Shown here: positions 1-9,376 of the stretch, piece after piece
Layout of the letters: every line of letters starts with the position of its first letter
How positions within the stretch are numbered: position 1 is the stretch's first letter
Assembly (NCBI GenBank): GCA_019417795.1
Contig: DXUR01000001.1
Location: 1 to 64,000, forward strand
DNA length: 64,000 nucleotides
Direction of reading: 5' to 3'
From: Clostridiales bacterium
Lineage (GTDB): Bacteria > Bacillota_A > Clostridia > Oscillospirales > Oscillospiraceae
Notes under the pieces: model-generated
The model's database searches: none
What the model saw: only the letters and a program-made list of their open reading frames with translations
What the model was told of the DNA's origin: nothing
Position numbers and translations under genes: made by a program

Positions 1-1025
1 TCATAATGAGAATTATCCCGTCTGAAAATGACGGATTCGTGCTTGTCCTTTTTGATTTTGCCCTCTTTGATGAGCCGCTGCTTTTCCACCCGGATACGCT
101 CCAGCAGAGCCTCTGCTGGTTCGTCAGACGGGTCTTGCGGTACCAGCTTACCCTGAACTGCCTCTTGTAAAATCGACTTCTTGAGGGACTCAGGGAAGGC
201 TTCCTGCATTGCTGTGGTTTCATCGTATACTACGCCATAGTTCTTCACTACTGGTAGGACTTCCGACAGTTTCGCCAAAATACGGCGTTGCTCATCAAGG
301 GGAGGAATTGGTGTTAGATACGCTTTGATGGTCGCTGTGGCAAGTTCCTTCTGCTTCGTAGTACCGTCTGCCTGATCTTCTATAACGCTTTGTACGCTTG
401 GATTGGCAAAGTAGTAGTACAAGTATTCCGGGAGAACAAACTGTTTCAGAGGGCGTATAACGGTGACATGGCTATCAGCAACAGCCAGCTCATACGGATT
501 AGCTGCGGTTTTGTAAATAGCCATTCGTCCAAGTGTGCCAAGGCCAGTAGAGTTCCACATTAGGTCGTTGTCCTGCAAAAGACGCTCAGGCCCATAGGAG
601 GACAGAGAATTCGGCTCAATAAACTGTGCCTTTTCAATCGAAAAACCGCTCCATTGATTGCACTTTTGGGCGACAACGGGGTACTTTTTGATTGGAGAAT
701 ACTTCGGTGACTTTCCACGCTGGATGTACTCACAGACATCAATGAGCCGCACCCACTCCCACGAATCGGGGATGTCAAACGGTACCTCATCCGCCAGCGA
801 CCGCACTTCATCGCCGATTTTCTCATAAGGAGTATTATCGGCACCTTTGAAGATGACGGAGGGGTTCTTTTCGCGCTTGATTTTCTTCTCTTTGATGAGC
901 CGCTCTTTCTCTGCATGGATGCGTTCCAGCAAAATGCTAGCGGGTTCGTCATTTGGGTCCTGCGGCACAAGCTTGCCCTGAACAGCCATCAGGAGAATGG
1001 AGTTTTTCAGTTGCTGCGCAGTCAT
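1..1025 (-). CDS. hsdS: Type I restriction enzyme specificity subunit HsdS (3' end outside window)
   Basis: Recognises the DNA target and holds the methylase and nuclease subunits on it. The frame opens with ATG at 1025, overlapping the hsdM stop as ATGA, and stays open to position 1, so the C-terminus is missing. A conserved block with the core QGKLVPQDP followed by LLERI and RLIKE-like helices occurs near residue 15 and again near residue 280. This is the repeated central/distal region that gives HsdS its two-fold symmetry. The stretch between them is one target-recognition domain, and the second should lie beyond the window. Translationally coupled to hsdM in the order hsdR-hsdM-hsdS. Confidence 0.93.
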   Translation of the reverse strand, partial: MTAQQLKNSILLMAVQGKLVPQDPNDEPASILLERIHAEKERLIKEKKIKREKNPSVIFKGADNTPYEKIGDEVRSLADEVPFDIPDSWEWVRLIDVCEYIQRGKSPKYSPIKKYPVVAQKCNQWSGFSIEKAQFIEPNSLSSYGPERLLQDNDLMWNSTGLGTLGRMAIYKTAANPYELAVADSHVTVIRPLKQFVLPEYLYYYFANPSVQSVIEDQADGTTKQKELATATIKAYLTPIPPLDEQRRILAKLSEVLPVVKNYGVVYDETTAMQEAFPESLKKSILQEAVQGKLVPQDPSDEPAEALLERIRVEKQRLIKEGKIKKDKHESVIFRRDNSHY

Positions 1026-2512
1026 TCGGCGGCCTCCTCCGTAATGTCAATGCCAAGGATATCGGTGATCTGGGCAAGGATGCGGTCAATGTCAGCATTC
1101 AGGCTGGCCCGTTTTTCCTGATACTGCAGAATCAGTTCCTTCGGCGGAAGGATCTCCTCCTCTTCATGAGGATAGCCGCAGAGATCAATATTGTAATTCC
1201 GCGCCTTCAGATCTTCAACAGAATATTTCTTCGCCTTGTCAAAGCCGCCAATAGTGATCTCCTCACGATTGTCCCACCACTCAACGACCGGAGCAAAATG
1301 CTCCAGCTTCATGGGCTTCGTCTTGGAGAAGTTCTTATATCCTTCCGGCATATCCAAGCGGTAGAACCAAGTTTCCGTCGTGGGATGCGTCCGATCGAAG
1401 AACAGAATATTTGTCGTGATAGAGGTGTACGGTGCAAAAACGCTATGCGGCATGCGTATAATAGTGTGAAGGTTAAATTCAGATAGCAGTTTTTCCTTAA
1501 TTGCAATCTTTGCATTATCAGTGCCGAACAGGAAACCATCGGGGAGAATGACAGCGGCACGGCCATTCTGTTTGAGCCGATACATAATCACGGACATGAA
1601 GAGGTCGGCAGTTTCACTACTTGCAAGATCTGCAGGAAAGTGATTCTTGACCTCTGTTTTTTCATGTCCGCCGTAAGGGGGATTCATAAGAACTACATCG
1701 AACTGATCTTCCTCGGTATAATCAAGCACATCCCGCAGAAGTGAGTTGTCATGATACACCATCGGAACATCAATGCCGTGCAGCAGCATGTTCGTGATGC
1801 ACAGAGTATACGGGAAAGGCTTCTTCTCAATCCCATAAATAGAGGTTGCATACTCCTGCTGGTCTTCTGCCGTTACGACCTGCTTACTCAGTTCATTCAA
1901 CCAACTAGTCAGAAAGCCCCCTGTGCCGCACGCAAAGTCTGCGACCTTTTCGCCGAGCTTCGGTTTAATTGTCTTCGCCATAAAATCAGTCACAGCACGA
2001 GGCGTATAGAATTCACCAGAGGATCCGGCGCTCTGGAGTTCCCGTAAAATGGACTCATATATTTCCCCAAACGCATGGCTCTCCTCGTAATCATCCAAAT
2101 CCAGGTCATCGATGATATTGATCACTTGGCGCAGCAAAACGCCGTCCTTCATGTAATTGTTCGCATCCTCAAAGGTTGTCTTGACAATAGCTTTTTTGAT
2201 GGGTGTTGCTGCAGTCACATTAAGCCCCTTCAGAGTTGGGAAGAGTTTATTATTCACAAAATCAAGAAGCGTGTCGCCCGTCATCGCCTTACCCGACTTA
2301 TCATCAGCGGCCCAGTTATTCCAGCGGCATTCTTCTGGAATAATTGATGTATAGGGCCGATCTGTATATCGCCATTCCTCTTCCTTTGTATTGTAGACTT
2401 TCAAGAAAAGGATCCAGGCCATCTGCTCAATGCGCTGAGCGTCACCATTCACTCCCGCATCATTCCACATGATGTCCCGAATGCGCTTTACAAAACCTGT
2501 TAAACTACTCAT
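1022..2512 (-). CDS. hsdM: Type I restriction-modification methyltransferase subunit HsdM
   Basis: N6-adenine DNA methyltransferase of a type I system, acting with HsdS to protect host sites. At 496 residues it has the usual length. The N-terminal helical domain is followed by the AdoMet-binding motif FACGTGG at about residues 193-199 and the catalytic NPPY motif at about 277-280. The helices around residues 130-170, ending in the GEFYTPR motif, are also typical of HsdM. The start ATG is 2 bp past the hsdR stop and the stop overlaps the hsdS start, so the three genes are one transcript. Confidence 0.95.
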   Translation of the reverse strand: MSSLTGFVKRIRDIMWNDAGVNGDAQRIEQMAWILFLKVYNTKEEEWRYTDRPYTSIIPEECRWNNWAADDKSGKAMTGDTLLDFVNNKLFPTLKGLNVTAATPIKKAIVKTTFEDANNYMKDGVLLRQVINIIDDLDLDDYEESHAFGEIYESILRELQSAGSSGEFYTPRAVTDFMAKTIKPKLGEKVADFACGTGGFLTSWLNELSKQVVTAEDQQEYATSIYGIEKKPFPYTLCITNMLLHGIDVPMVYHDNSLLRDVLDYTEEDQFDVVLMNPPYGGHEKTEVKNHFPADLASSETADLFMSVIMYRLKQNGRAAVILPDGFLFGTDNAKIAIKEKLLSEFNLHTIIRMPHSVFAPYTSITTNILFFDRTHPTTETWFYRLDMPEGYKNFSKTKPMKLEHFAPVVEWWDNREEITIGGFDKAKKYSVEDLKARNYNIDLCGYPHEEEEILPPKELILQYQEKRASLNADIDRILAQITDILGIDITEEAAE

Positions 2513-2514
2513 GA

Positions 2515-4890
2515 TTAACCCGCCTCATATAATTCATTCTCAAGTTCATGAACAGCTTCGTTATACTTATCCTCGCCGCCGAAGAACTTGAATATCCTCT
2601 GGATCTTCCCAAATTTTGCGAATTGTGGAGTTGTCAGAATAGCTTCATGCTCTAACTCGTAGATTCCGACATTCATATACTGATCCAGAAGCGCTTCCAA
2701 GACTTCTCTTGCCACCCCGCTATACTTGCTGAGGAAATCCCGCTTCTTCACATTGTTGGCTCTCTCTTTTCTGGTAAGTGGCTTTTTGTCAAAGGCAACA
2801 TGGCAGATGAAATCGAAGTCATCTACATCGCTCATATGCTGATCCGCTTTCAGTGCTTCAAGGTCAATCCCCTTGCTGGCCAACAATTCTTGAATCTTCT
2901 TTTTCTTTTCCTCGGATGTCCACTGCCGAATAAAGTTGTCGAGGGAAGCGTATGTACCAATAATATTCGTTTTGGTGTAATCGACGATGCTCTCCTGCCG
3001 CAGGAGTTTCCCATTCGTATCATACACAGAGACCGTTTTATTGATTATGCGGACACGACACCCATTTTCATCAACAATGGGCTTTTCTTCTGGTGGATAC
3101 GGTGGATCAACTGGGTCAGGGTCGGGATTTGGTTTAGGTCCAGGAGGACAGGGACCACGCTTTTCTCTCCCATAATCTTCATCAATTTCAATCGGGCCAT
3201 CCCAATCAGGATCAGCAAAAAGGGCTGTAACACCGCGAATGTCCATAACTATAAAATGGGTCTTTCCATCTTTTTCGCGTATTCTTGTGCCTCTTCCGAT
3301 AATCTGCTTAAACTCAGTCATTGAGTTGATCCACTCGTCTAAAACGATGAGCTTTGTCATCTTGCAGTCGGCTCCAGTTGACAACAGCTTAGATGTCGTT
3401 GCAATGACCGGCGTTTTCGACCCGACCGAAATGAAGTAGTCGAGTTTATCCTTGCCAAAAGTATCGTTGCCGGTAATGCGTACAACATAGTCGGGATACT
3501 TTTGCATCATATCAGGATTCTGCCTTGCGAGCTCATTTCTCATACGAAGTGCAGCATCTTCTGTTGCGCAGAACACAATGGTTTTGGACATCCGATCAGT
3601 CGCTTTGAGGTAGTCTGTAATTTCTTTTGCGACTTGGACAATGCGGTCTTCAATTATGATGTTATAGTCATAATCCCTGTTATTATAAATTCGGTCAGGG
3701 ATCTCATGCCCGTAAATATCAAGTTGACCTTTCCGTGGGCGCCAACCATCGCCAATGTCGGTCGTTATATTGATGACTTTGAAAGGCGCCAGAAAACCAT
3801 CCTCGATGCCATCTTTCAGGCTATAGACATATACCGGCTCGCCAAAATAATCTATGTTGGAAACATACTTAGTCTCTTTTGGGGTTGCGGTCATGCCAAT
3901 CTGGGTTGCCGAGGAGAAATACTCCAAGATCTTCCGCCAATTGCTTTCCTTCTTGGCTGAGCCGCGATGACACTCATCAACGATTACGAGATCGAAAAAG
4001 TCTTTGCTGAATAGCTGAGCAAGACGTTCGACAGTCTCATCCCCATCTTCTGTATCGTCATCGTCTTTTCCCGCAAGTTGTTGGTAGAGTGAAAAGAATA
4101 TCTCGTGCGAGGTAATCGTAAGAGGATCGTCCTTCACAAAATTGACTTTATGAATCGTTTTTTCGAGCGGAGCAAAATCCTGTTGGATTGATTGATCGAC
4201 CAAGATGTTACGATCAGCCAAATACAATATTTTTTTCTTCATTCCGCTCTTTAGAAGGCGATATACAATTTGGAATGCAGTATAGGTTTTGCCTGTACCT
4301 GTGGCCATCACCAGCAAGATGCGATCTTGACCTCTGGCAATCGCATCAAGAGTCCTATTGACAGCGTTACGCTGATAATAGCGAGGGGGATATGTATTCT
4401 GCCCTGAATAGAACGGCTGCCGAATGACGGATTCCTCTTGCTGTGTGAGCCCTTCTCCATGGTTGGCTCCAGCCTTGAATCTCGCATAGAGAGCATCAGG
4501 AGCTGGAAAATCCTCCATAGAAATGCTGCGCTCTTCTCCGGTGAGGAAATCATGCTCCATAAAACCATCACCATTAGAACTGTAGGCAAATGGAATGTCC
4601 ATCATTATGGCGTATTGCATTGCCTGCTGCAGCCCATCTCCGACAGCATGCTTGTTATCTTTCGCCTCAACGATTGCAATCGGAGTGCTTTCGTTCAAAT
4701 AAAGAATATAGTCTGCTTTCTTGGCTTCCTTGCGGGAGACCATATTTCCTCTCAAGTTGATTTGTCCATCTGTAATTCTTGTCTCCATTGTAATAAGACT
4801 AAGCGCCCACTTTTTTGTTATGGCAGGCGTAATAAACTGAAGCTTGATATCCTCTTCAGTCATCTGCCTTTTCGATAAGACTGCTGCCAT
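2515..4890 (-). CDS. hsdR: Type I restriction endonuclease subunit HsdR
   Basis: ATP-dependent DNA translocase and nuclease of the type I complex. From the N-terminus there is a PD-(D/E)XK nuclease domain (Asp near residue 60, then the VEAK core near 74-77), Walker A ATGTGKT near 196-202, a DEAH-like box DECH near 305, and helicase motif VI (GRGTRI) near the middle. The long acidic C-terminal region resembles the EcoEI-type R-subunit C-terminus. The ATG at 4890 is chosen because GGAGG lies 8 bases upstream; an in-frame TTG five codons earlier would put that site inside the gene. About 791 residues, normal for the family. Confidence 0.93.
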   Translation of the reverse strand: MAAVLSKRQMTEEDIKLQFITPAITKKWALSLITMETRITDGQINLRGNMVSRKEAKKADYILYLNESTPIAIVEAKDNKHAVGDGLQQAMQYAIMMDIPFAYSSNGDGFMEHDFLTGEERSISMEDFPAPDALYARFKAGANHGEGLTQQEESVIRQPFYSGQNTYPPRYYQRNAVNRTLDAIARGQDRILLVMATGTGKTYTAFQIVYRLLKSGMKKKILYLADRNILVDQSIQQDFAPLEKTIHKVNFVKDDPLTITSHEIFFSLYQQLAGKDDDDTEDGDETVERLAQLFSKDFFDLVIVDECHRGSAKKESNWRKILEYFSSATQIGMTATPKETKYVSNIDYFGEPVYVYSLKDGIEDGFLAPFKVINITTDIGDGWRPRKGQLDIYGHEIPDRIYNNRDYDYNIIIEDRIVQVAKEITDYLKATDRMSKTIVFCATEDAALRMRNELARQNPDMMQKYPDYVVRITGNDTFGKDKLDYFISVGSKTPVIATTSKLLSTGADCKMTKLIVLDEWINSMTEFKQIIGRGTRIREKDGKTHFIVMDIRGVTALFADPDWDGPIEIDEDYGREKRGPCPPGPKPNPDPDPVDPPYPPEEKPIVDENGCRVRIINKTVSVYDTNGKLLRQESIVDYTKTNIIGTYASLDNFIRQWTSEEKKKKIQELLASKGIDLEALKADQHMSDVDDFDFICHVAFDKKPLTRKERANNVKKRDFLSKYSGVAREVLEALLDQYMNVGIYELEHEAILTTPQFAKFGKIQRIFKFFGGEDKYNEAVHELENELYEAG

Positions 4891-4939
4891 GCGATTATCC
4901 TCCAAACTTCCGATAGTTGCTGATTATCAGAACTTGATG

Positions 4940-4968
4940 CATATAAGAATTATTCTACGATTCTGCAA
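4940..4968 (-). promoter_or_regulatory. Candidate promoter for hsdRMS
   Basis: On the minus strand, TTGCAG (4963-4968) and TATATG (4940-4945) are separated by 17 bases, a reasonable sigma-A -35/-10 pair about 50 bases before the hsdR start. It lies between the DUF262 fragment and hsdR, so hsdR need not depend on upstream transcription. Assigned by eye only. Confidence 0.4.
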
Positions 4969-4980
4969 ATTTCGGCAACC

Positions 4981-5361
4981 TCATCCAAGGTTTCGGTTCT
5001 TGGGGTTAATCTCATCCACCAAATATTTCTTGGTGATCTGCGCATAAAGAGTATCGTCCTCAGGAATAACCTTTCCATCTTTGATCAGGTTGGCCATAGC
5101 CAAAAGGAGCAGGGAAACGGTCGTAATGCGTTGCTGACCATCAATGACGAGGTAGTCAGAACTACTGCCCATAGGATCGCTAACAGAGACAATTCCTCCA
5201 AAGAAATGCCAACGTTTTCTATCACGAATGGTACGAACAAGATCCTGATACAGTTTCCTGCAGTGTTCCTCGCGCCAATCATAGTTTCGCTGATAGACAG
5301 GAATGATCAGCTTGTCCGCGTTTTTCAAATAATGAGTAAGAAGTTTTCCTTGGCCGTTCAT
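4981..5361 (-). pseudogene. Truncated DUF262 (GmrS-like) N-terminal fragment
   Basis: Only 126 codons. The fragment keeps the N-terminal DUF262 signature, IPVYQRNYDW at about residues 20-29 and DGQQR at about 74-78. In ParB-like NTPases of the GmrSD/SspE type the DGQQR motif contacts nucleotide. Complete family members are several hundred residues with a C-terminal DUF1524 nuclease; none of that follows here, and no other frame continues it before hsdR. It starts with a good site (GGAGG) and overlaps the upstream HTH gene as ATGA. It may be a decayed defence gene beside the restriction operon. A functional short protein cannot be excluded. Confidence 0.7.
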
Positions 5362-5603
5362 GATTTACCCTCCAGCCCATCAGTGGCGTTCTTCTTTCCG
5401 GGTTTCTTATATTTCTCGGAGTAACCGATATACTTTCCGCTCTTTATTCTGGCATCCACTGGCTTTTCTGCGTCTTTCGGAAGGAGCCAACAATAACCAG
5501 CACGCTCTGCGCCCGGTATCCGCCCTTGAGAGCAAAGCGTTTGAATACGCCTGTTAGATAGGTTCCATTTAGTTGCTGCTTCGCTTATGGTCATATAATC
5601 CAT
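5358..5603 (-). CDS. Small helix-turn-helix DNA-binding protein (MerR/excisionase-like)
   Basis: An 81-residue protein. Residues 4-35 (core ISEAATKWNLSNRRIQ then GRIPGA) form the winged-HTH pattern of helix_turn_helix_17/MerR-type excisionases. The second half is basic and lysine-rich. The start has GAGGTG upstream, and the stop overlaps the DUF262 fragment start as ATGA, so the two were probably co-translated with hsdRMS downstream. Such genes often sit in front of restriction or DUF262 genes as presumed regulators; its target is not visible. Confidence 0.75.
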   Translation of the reverse strand: MDYMTISEAATKWNLSNRRIQTLCSQGRIPGAERAGYCWLLPKDAEKPVDARIKSGKYIGYSEKYKKPGKKNATDGLEGKS

Positions 5604-5625
5604 CTCGACACCTCACACATAACAA

Positions 5626-5651
5626 AGAGGTCCTGTCGTGGCAGAACCTCT
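5626..5651. terminator. Inverted repeat, candidate terminator after the CoiA-like gene
   Basis: AGAGGT and ACCTCT arms with inner CTG/CAG pairing around a short loop. It sits between the stop at 5743 and the HTH start at 5603, both minus strand. There is no long T run on the minus side, so termination would be weak. Confidence 0.4.
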
Positions 5652-5742
5652 AAATGGCTGCCAAAGTACGCAGCTGTAAAACTATCAAGTATCAAGTTAA
5701 TAATACACCATCATGCGAATAATATCAAGCCAGCTATGTGGA

Positions 5743-6939
5743 TTAGCTACGACCATTTCGTGAACAATCGGCACAGACTCCCCGGTTTGCACCTCCCTTG
5801 CCACCGTAATAGGACATCTGCGCATCCTGCTTAATTCGGCCGCAAACCGTACACATGATCCATCGCCGATTGTAGCGATCCACTGTCCATTCATCAGAGG
5901 TCGGGTCATAGCTCTGGCAGATCCGGATATATTCCGCATCCAGATCCTCTTGCGTAGGACCGGATGGGACCACATGCCTAGCAGCATACGGTGTTGGACG
6001 AGTATAGACTGATCTTCGTTCGAAATATCTTTCTCGCTCTTCGCGCAGCAGGATCTCTTCTTCATTCGTTCTCCTGATCTTATCGATGTCGGATAGCCGA
6101 TCTTGCAAATCTCTCTTGAAGTCTTCTTTCTTCTGGATGCCGGCCTTGGCGACACAGAGGCAGGCTGGAGGCTCAGCCACATTGAATCTGCAGTATGCGC
6201 AATCGACCCACCTTGCCGAGTATTTCCCTTTGTAACGGCCAATGGAGATGGGGCAATGGTATCCGCTCCCATGTCCTTCAGGCTCAATGGCTACCGCATA
6301 GTATTTCTCTTTCCAGTGCTGTTCAAGACGACTGAATACCCACTCCGCTTTCTCATAATTCTTCAGAATGGTCATAATGCGATCAGGTGTAAATTCCTGA
6401 TCCTCGTCCAACTTCGGCATAGCATACTTGAGCAGTGAGTAACCGTCATTCTTCGCCTCGGTAGCCAACGAAGCGAGATCCTCACTGTCATAATAATGGT
6501 TGAAGTCAAGGAGGATGCGTAAGCAACTACCCTGTGCTTTGATCGTCAGGAGGGGCGGATAGGCAAGCGGCTCGCATTTGAACTCCACAGAGTCAACACG
6601 GACAGTTTTGACGTTTTGGAGCAGCTCATCTTTGGACCATGCAGGGAAGCGCAGCATCACGGGAGGAAGGGTCAAACAATCCGTCTTTTCCAATTCGGCT
6701 GCCAAAGCCTTATAGATAGCAACCTCACTGGCATACATGCACTCATAGTTGGAGACATGCGCAAAGTGATGTCGCCGAATCGAGCCCTTTCTCGCTTCGA
6801 AGGGCTGTCCGCAGGCAGCACAAACACAGTTGCACTTCTGGCCACTCGGAACTTTGGAAATGTGCATGATCTCCCCTGATTTGCTATGTACGCCAAAGTA
6901 AATATGGCTTGCAGATCGCTTTTTTATATCATGAGCCAT
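5743..6939 (-). CDS. CoiA-like zinc-binding protein, possibly with a degenerate nuclease domain
   Basis: 398 residues. The N-terminal CAACGQPFEARKG then HHFAH pattern (residues about 38-62) is the zinc-binding head seen in competence protein CoiA relatives. A following segment with ILLDFNHYYD near residue 165 resembles the nuclease-like core, but the usual ILLEF glutamate reads as aspartate. The C-terminus has a second CxxC pair (CTVCG and CADC) that probably forms another zinc ribbon. GGAGG lies 8 bases before the ATG. Together with the second CoiA-like gene at 7418 it encloses one small unknown gene. A role in processing incoming single-stranded DNA is inferred from family only. Confidence 0.65.
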   Translation of the reverse strand: MAHDIKKRSASHIYFGVHSKSGEIMHISKVPSGQKCNCVCAACGQPFEARKGSIRRHHFAHVSNYECMYASEVAIYKALAAELEKTDCLTLPPVMLRFPAWSKDELLQNVKTVRVDSVEFKCEPLAYPPLLTIKAQGSCLRILLDFNHYYDSEDLASLATEAKNDGYSLLKYAMPKLDEDQEFTPDRIMTILKNYEKAEWVFSRLEQHWKEKYYAVAIEPEGHGSGYHCPISIGRYKGKYSARWVDCAYCRFNVAEPPACLCVAKAGIQKKEDFKRDLQDRLSDIDKIRRTNEEEILLREERERYFERRSVYTRPTPYAARHVVPSGPTQEDLDAEYIRICQSYDPTSDEWTVDRYNRRWIMCTVCGRIKQDAQMSYYGGKGGANRGVCADCSRNGRS

Positions 6940-7021
6940 TGCAGGATCCTCCCGTAAACCCGATGCATCTGTAGAATAATTCGTCTTGTCATTATTTCTC
7001 CAAATTGAAATAGCAATCTAA

Positions 7022-7402
7022 TCAGTCTTTCTCCCTTGTAAAAACGCGCTGTAGTCTATCTTGATAAGTGGGCAACTGCTCCAAATAAGGATGGATCCGC
7101 CGTTCAATTTCTCTGCGCTCCAATAGCGTTGCTTCGGTGGGATCAATGGTATGACCGACTTCCTCCATGATATCAACTGCCAATTCCCATACGAGTTTAT
7201 CAAATAGCTCTTCTCCACAATTAACTACGCAGCAACCGGTATCGCCGATGCTACCTTGCACATTGTCAATGCTGATGTAGATATAGCCCACCTTATCCGA
7301 CCAAAGCAGTTCAAAATGAGTCGATGTTCGGATATAGTCATTGAATACATCAATAACCTGCTCGATGGCACTCTTCGTTTCAGGTTCATAAGTCTTTTTC
7401 AT
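7022..7402 (-). CDS. Conserved hypothetical protein between two CoiA-like genes
   Basis: 126 residues, acidic, mixed alpha/beta by appearance, with no recognised domain. It contains a Cys pair (GCCVV) near residue 57 and a conserved-looking core GYIYISIDNVQGSIGD before it. GAGGAG is 8 bases upstream of the ATG. Sandwiched between the two CoiA-like genes with short spacers, so very likely co-transcribed with them. Function unknown. Confidence 0.75.
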   Translation of the reverse strand: MKKTYEPETKSAIEQVIDVFNDYIRTSTHFELLWSDKVGYIYISIDNVQGSIGDTGCCVVNCGEELFDKLVWELAVDIMEEVGHTIDPTEATLLERREIERRIHPYLEQLPTYQDRLQRVFTREKD

Positions 7403-7417
7403 TAAGTATTCTCCTCG

Positions 7418-8374
7418 CTATAAATTTCTAATTGAAGGCACCTGAATGTTACCATACTCGTCAGTTTCGTTCACAACACGAGGATAACAGCAATAATAGA
7501 ATCGGCCACCTCTTCGATAATCCGTGCCTTTTCGGTATTCTGTGATCAGATTATGCCGACACCCCAGGCACTGGTCATCGTGCCATTCCTTGGTCTTCTC
7601 GCAGATATACCACGAGCGAGGATTGCCCTTCATTCTCTTGCATTTCGGCTCATATGGGCTGTGGTTTCTCAGGAAAGCCTCAAAACGTCTTCTTTTATTG
7701 AGCATGATGTCTCGTAGGCCGGTAGGAGAAAAAAGGTCCGGAGTGAATCCGTCATCGATAAAAAAGCGGCGATAGTCAGCGTAAGTGTCGTCCTCGGCAA
7801 TGGCCCATTCCGCTTTGACAAGCCAATCGCAATCATTTTCATCGTCTTCTGCTATCAGCTGAAAGATAATTGCAACATCCAATGTGAACTGGGGAACCAC
7901 CGACGCGATAGCGCGATTGGGCCATTTCCAAACAAACTTGTCGCAGTTATCTCCGCTGCCAATAATGTACTCATTCGCATAGGCCTCAGTTTCATCAAAC
8001 ACCCAGATAACTTTATATCCGGCTTTAGTATAAAAAAGGTTGCGCCGTTCAAACTCCGTTGAAGTAATGGGACTATGCTGAAACTCAATCACATAGCCTC
8101 CAGTCAGGATATCAGCTCGATGAGACTCTCCTTTATACTCAATGACCACCTCTCTGGTGGATTCGGGGAATCGATTCTGCCAGTTGCGATGCCATTCGGA
8201 CATATCGTATTTCCAGTCATCCACACACGAAGTCACATGAGCGAAGTGCCACGAATTGACTTCGCCCTGGCGAGGAATCACCTGGTTGCCGCACACAGGA
8301 CAGTAATACTCTTGCCCCTTCTCCGCATCGAGTGCGTGAACGCGGTGATGATCCGCTGTCAAAGCATATTCCAA
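7418..8374 (-). CDS. CoiA-family nuclease-like protein
   Basis: 318 residues. The head has CPVCG at 25-29, basic residues and WHFAH at 42-46 (zinc-binding), followed by the CoiA nuclease core: HRADI (Asp88), VIEFQHSPI (Glu97, Gln99), then FERRNLFY. This matches the PD-(D/E)XK-like CoiA domain. CoiA in streptococci helps process transformed DNA; here a role on incoming or transferring DNA is inference. A C-terminal cysteine cluster (CKRMKGN, CEKTKEW, CLGCRHNL) may bind a second metal. The start is TTG at 8374, 7-8 bases after GGAGG; no better ATG exists. Confidence 0.8.
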   Translation of the reverse strand: MEYALTADHHRVHALDAEKGQEYYCPVCGNQVIPRQGEVNSWHFAHVTSCVDDWKYDMSEWHRNWQNRFPESTREVVIEYKGESHRADILTGGYVIEFQHSPITSTEFERRNLFYTKAGYKVIWVFDETEAYANEYIIGSGDNCDKFVWKWPNRAIASVVPQFTLDVAIIFQLIAEDDENDCDWLVKAEWAIAEDDTYADYRRFFIDDGFTPDLFSPTGLRDIMLNKRRRFEAFLRNHSPYEPKCKRMKGNPRSWYICEKTKEWHDDQCLGCRHNLITEYRKGTDYRRGGRFYYCCYPRVVNETDEYGNIQVPSIRNL

Positions 8375-8398
8375 AGTGATCCCTCCTCACAGAATAAT

Positions 8399-9376
8399 CT
8401 ATTCACTGCCTTCTTGGCTGCTCGCGTCTCTCTGGAAGCCATACTCAAAAAAGCACATGTCCAGGATTTTGGCTGCCGGATACTCAATTCGGCTGCCGCA
8501 ATGTTTCCGGAGCTTTTCAAACTCATCCTCATGGTCAAGATATAGGTTGCCAAGGGTTCGGATGGATTTCGCACTGAATGCTTGGGGTGCTGCACCGGTA
8601 TCAGCAAGAGCCTTTTTGAAATACCGATCATAGGCGGGTACGCAGCCCACAGTACCCAGCAAGATCTTGGTAAGCAAGGTATCCGTTGGGATGCCGACAC
8701 CGGACGCCACATAAGCTTCTGTAATGCTCTCGCTAAGCTTCATGATGCGGTCAGCATAATACTCCTGCGAGAGTTTCTCGGGAGAAAGGTCCCAGAGATC
8801 ATCCCACTCCGGCTGATAAATCAAACGGACAACATCCGCATGGATCTTGTAATCCTTCTGCATGAGGAAAGAGTTTCGAAGCATACCCCAACTGGCCAAA
8901 TACCAAGCCAAGTGAAGGCAGAGATAGTCGGTCGTGGCGTCAATCTGCGGGCACCTATTCAGCCGAAACGCTTCATGGCAGTACTCCCAAGAGAGATACC
9001 GGTGATGTGGATCATCCTTCATACTGTCATAGCACTCGTATCCGGCATGAATGGCTTCAGCAAGTTTTTTCTGATCCACAACACGATAGGGCGGCTTACT
9101 ATGGTGCGTGTGGCCCTGTGCTTCGCCTTTCCTGAATACGACCCATTGTTCCTCTAAACTAATGGAATCCACGACATATCCCGCACTGATCCAGCTGGAG
9201 CAAAAGGATGCAGGGTTTGAGAGATTTGCCCAGGATGGTCTGTTCTTATATGCGTGGTTAGGGATTGGGATGATCTGGTTCAACTCATCGAAAGTAAGCT
9301 TAACAGAGTCTCCTCCGTGTTCCTTCAGCCAATTTCCAAGTGGAACATATTTCTCTCCAATAGCCATATCCGTCAC
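8399..9376 (-). CDS. Protein with DUF7662-like N-terminus and unknown C-terminal domain
   Basis: 325 residues. Residues about 8-85 follow the pattern YxPLxxWL, VxLTFDELNxII, then WISAGYVVDSI and WVVFRK, seen in the DUF7662 DNA-binding/endonuclease-like module of mobile elements. The larger C-terminal part is helical and unassigned (about residues 110-325, with WEYCHEAF and HLAWYLASWGM). The longest start is GTG at 9376, overlapping the yhaM-like stop; an ATG three codons later at 9367 is equally possible. Function unknown. Confidence 0.7.
   Translation of the reverse strand: MTDMAIGEKYVPLGNWLKEHGGDSVKLTFDELNQIIPIPNHAYKNRPSWANLSNPASFCSSWISAGYVVDSISLEEQWVVFRKGEAQGHTHHSKPPYRVVDQKKLAEAIHAGYECYDSMKDDPHHRYLSWEYCHEAFRLNRCPQIDATTDYLCLHLAWYLASWGMLRNSFLMQKDYKIHADVVRLIYQPEWDDLWDLSPEKLSQEYYADRIMKLSESITEAYVASGVGIPTDTLLTKILLGTVGCVPAYDRYFKKALADTGAAPQAFSAKSIRTLGNLYLDHEDEFEKLRKHCGSRIEYPAAKILDMCFFEYGFQRDASSQEGSE

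Noticed and set aside
5697..6287. Minus-strand frame of 196 codons
   Set aside because: Lies in another frame of the CoiA-like gene at 5743, which has the zinc motifs and a proper start.
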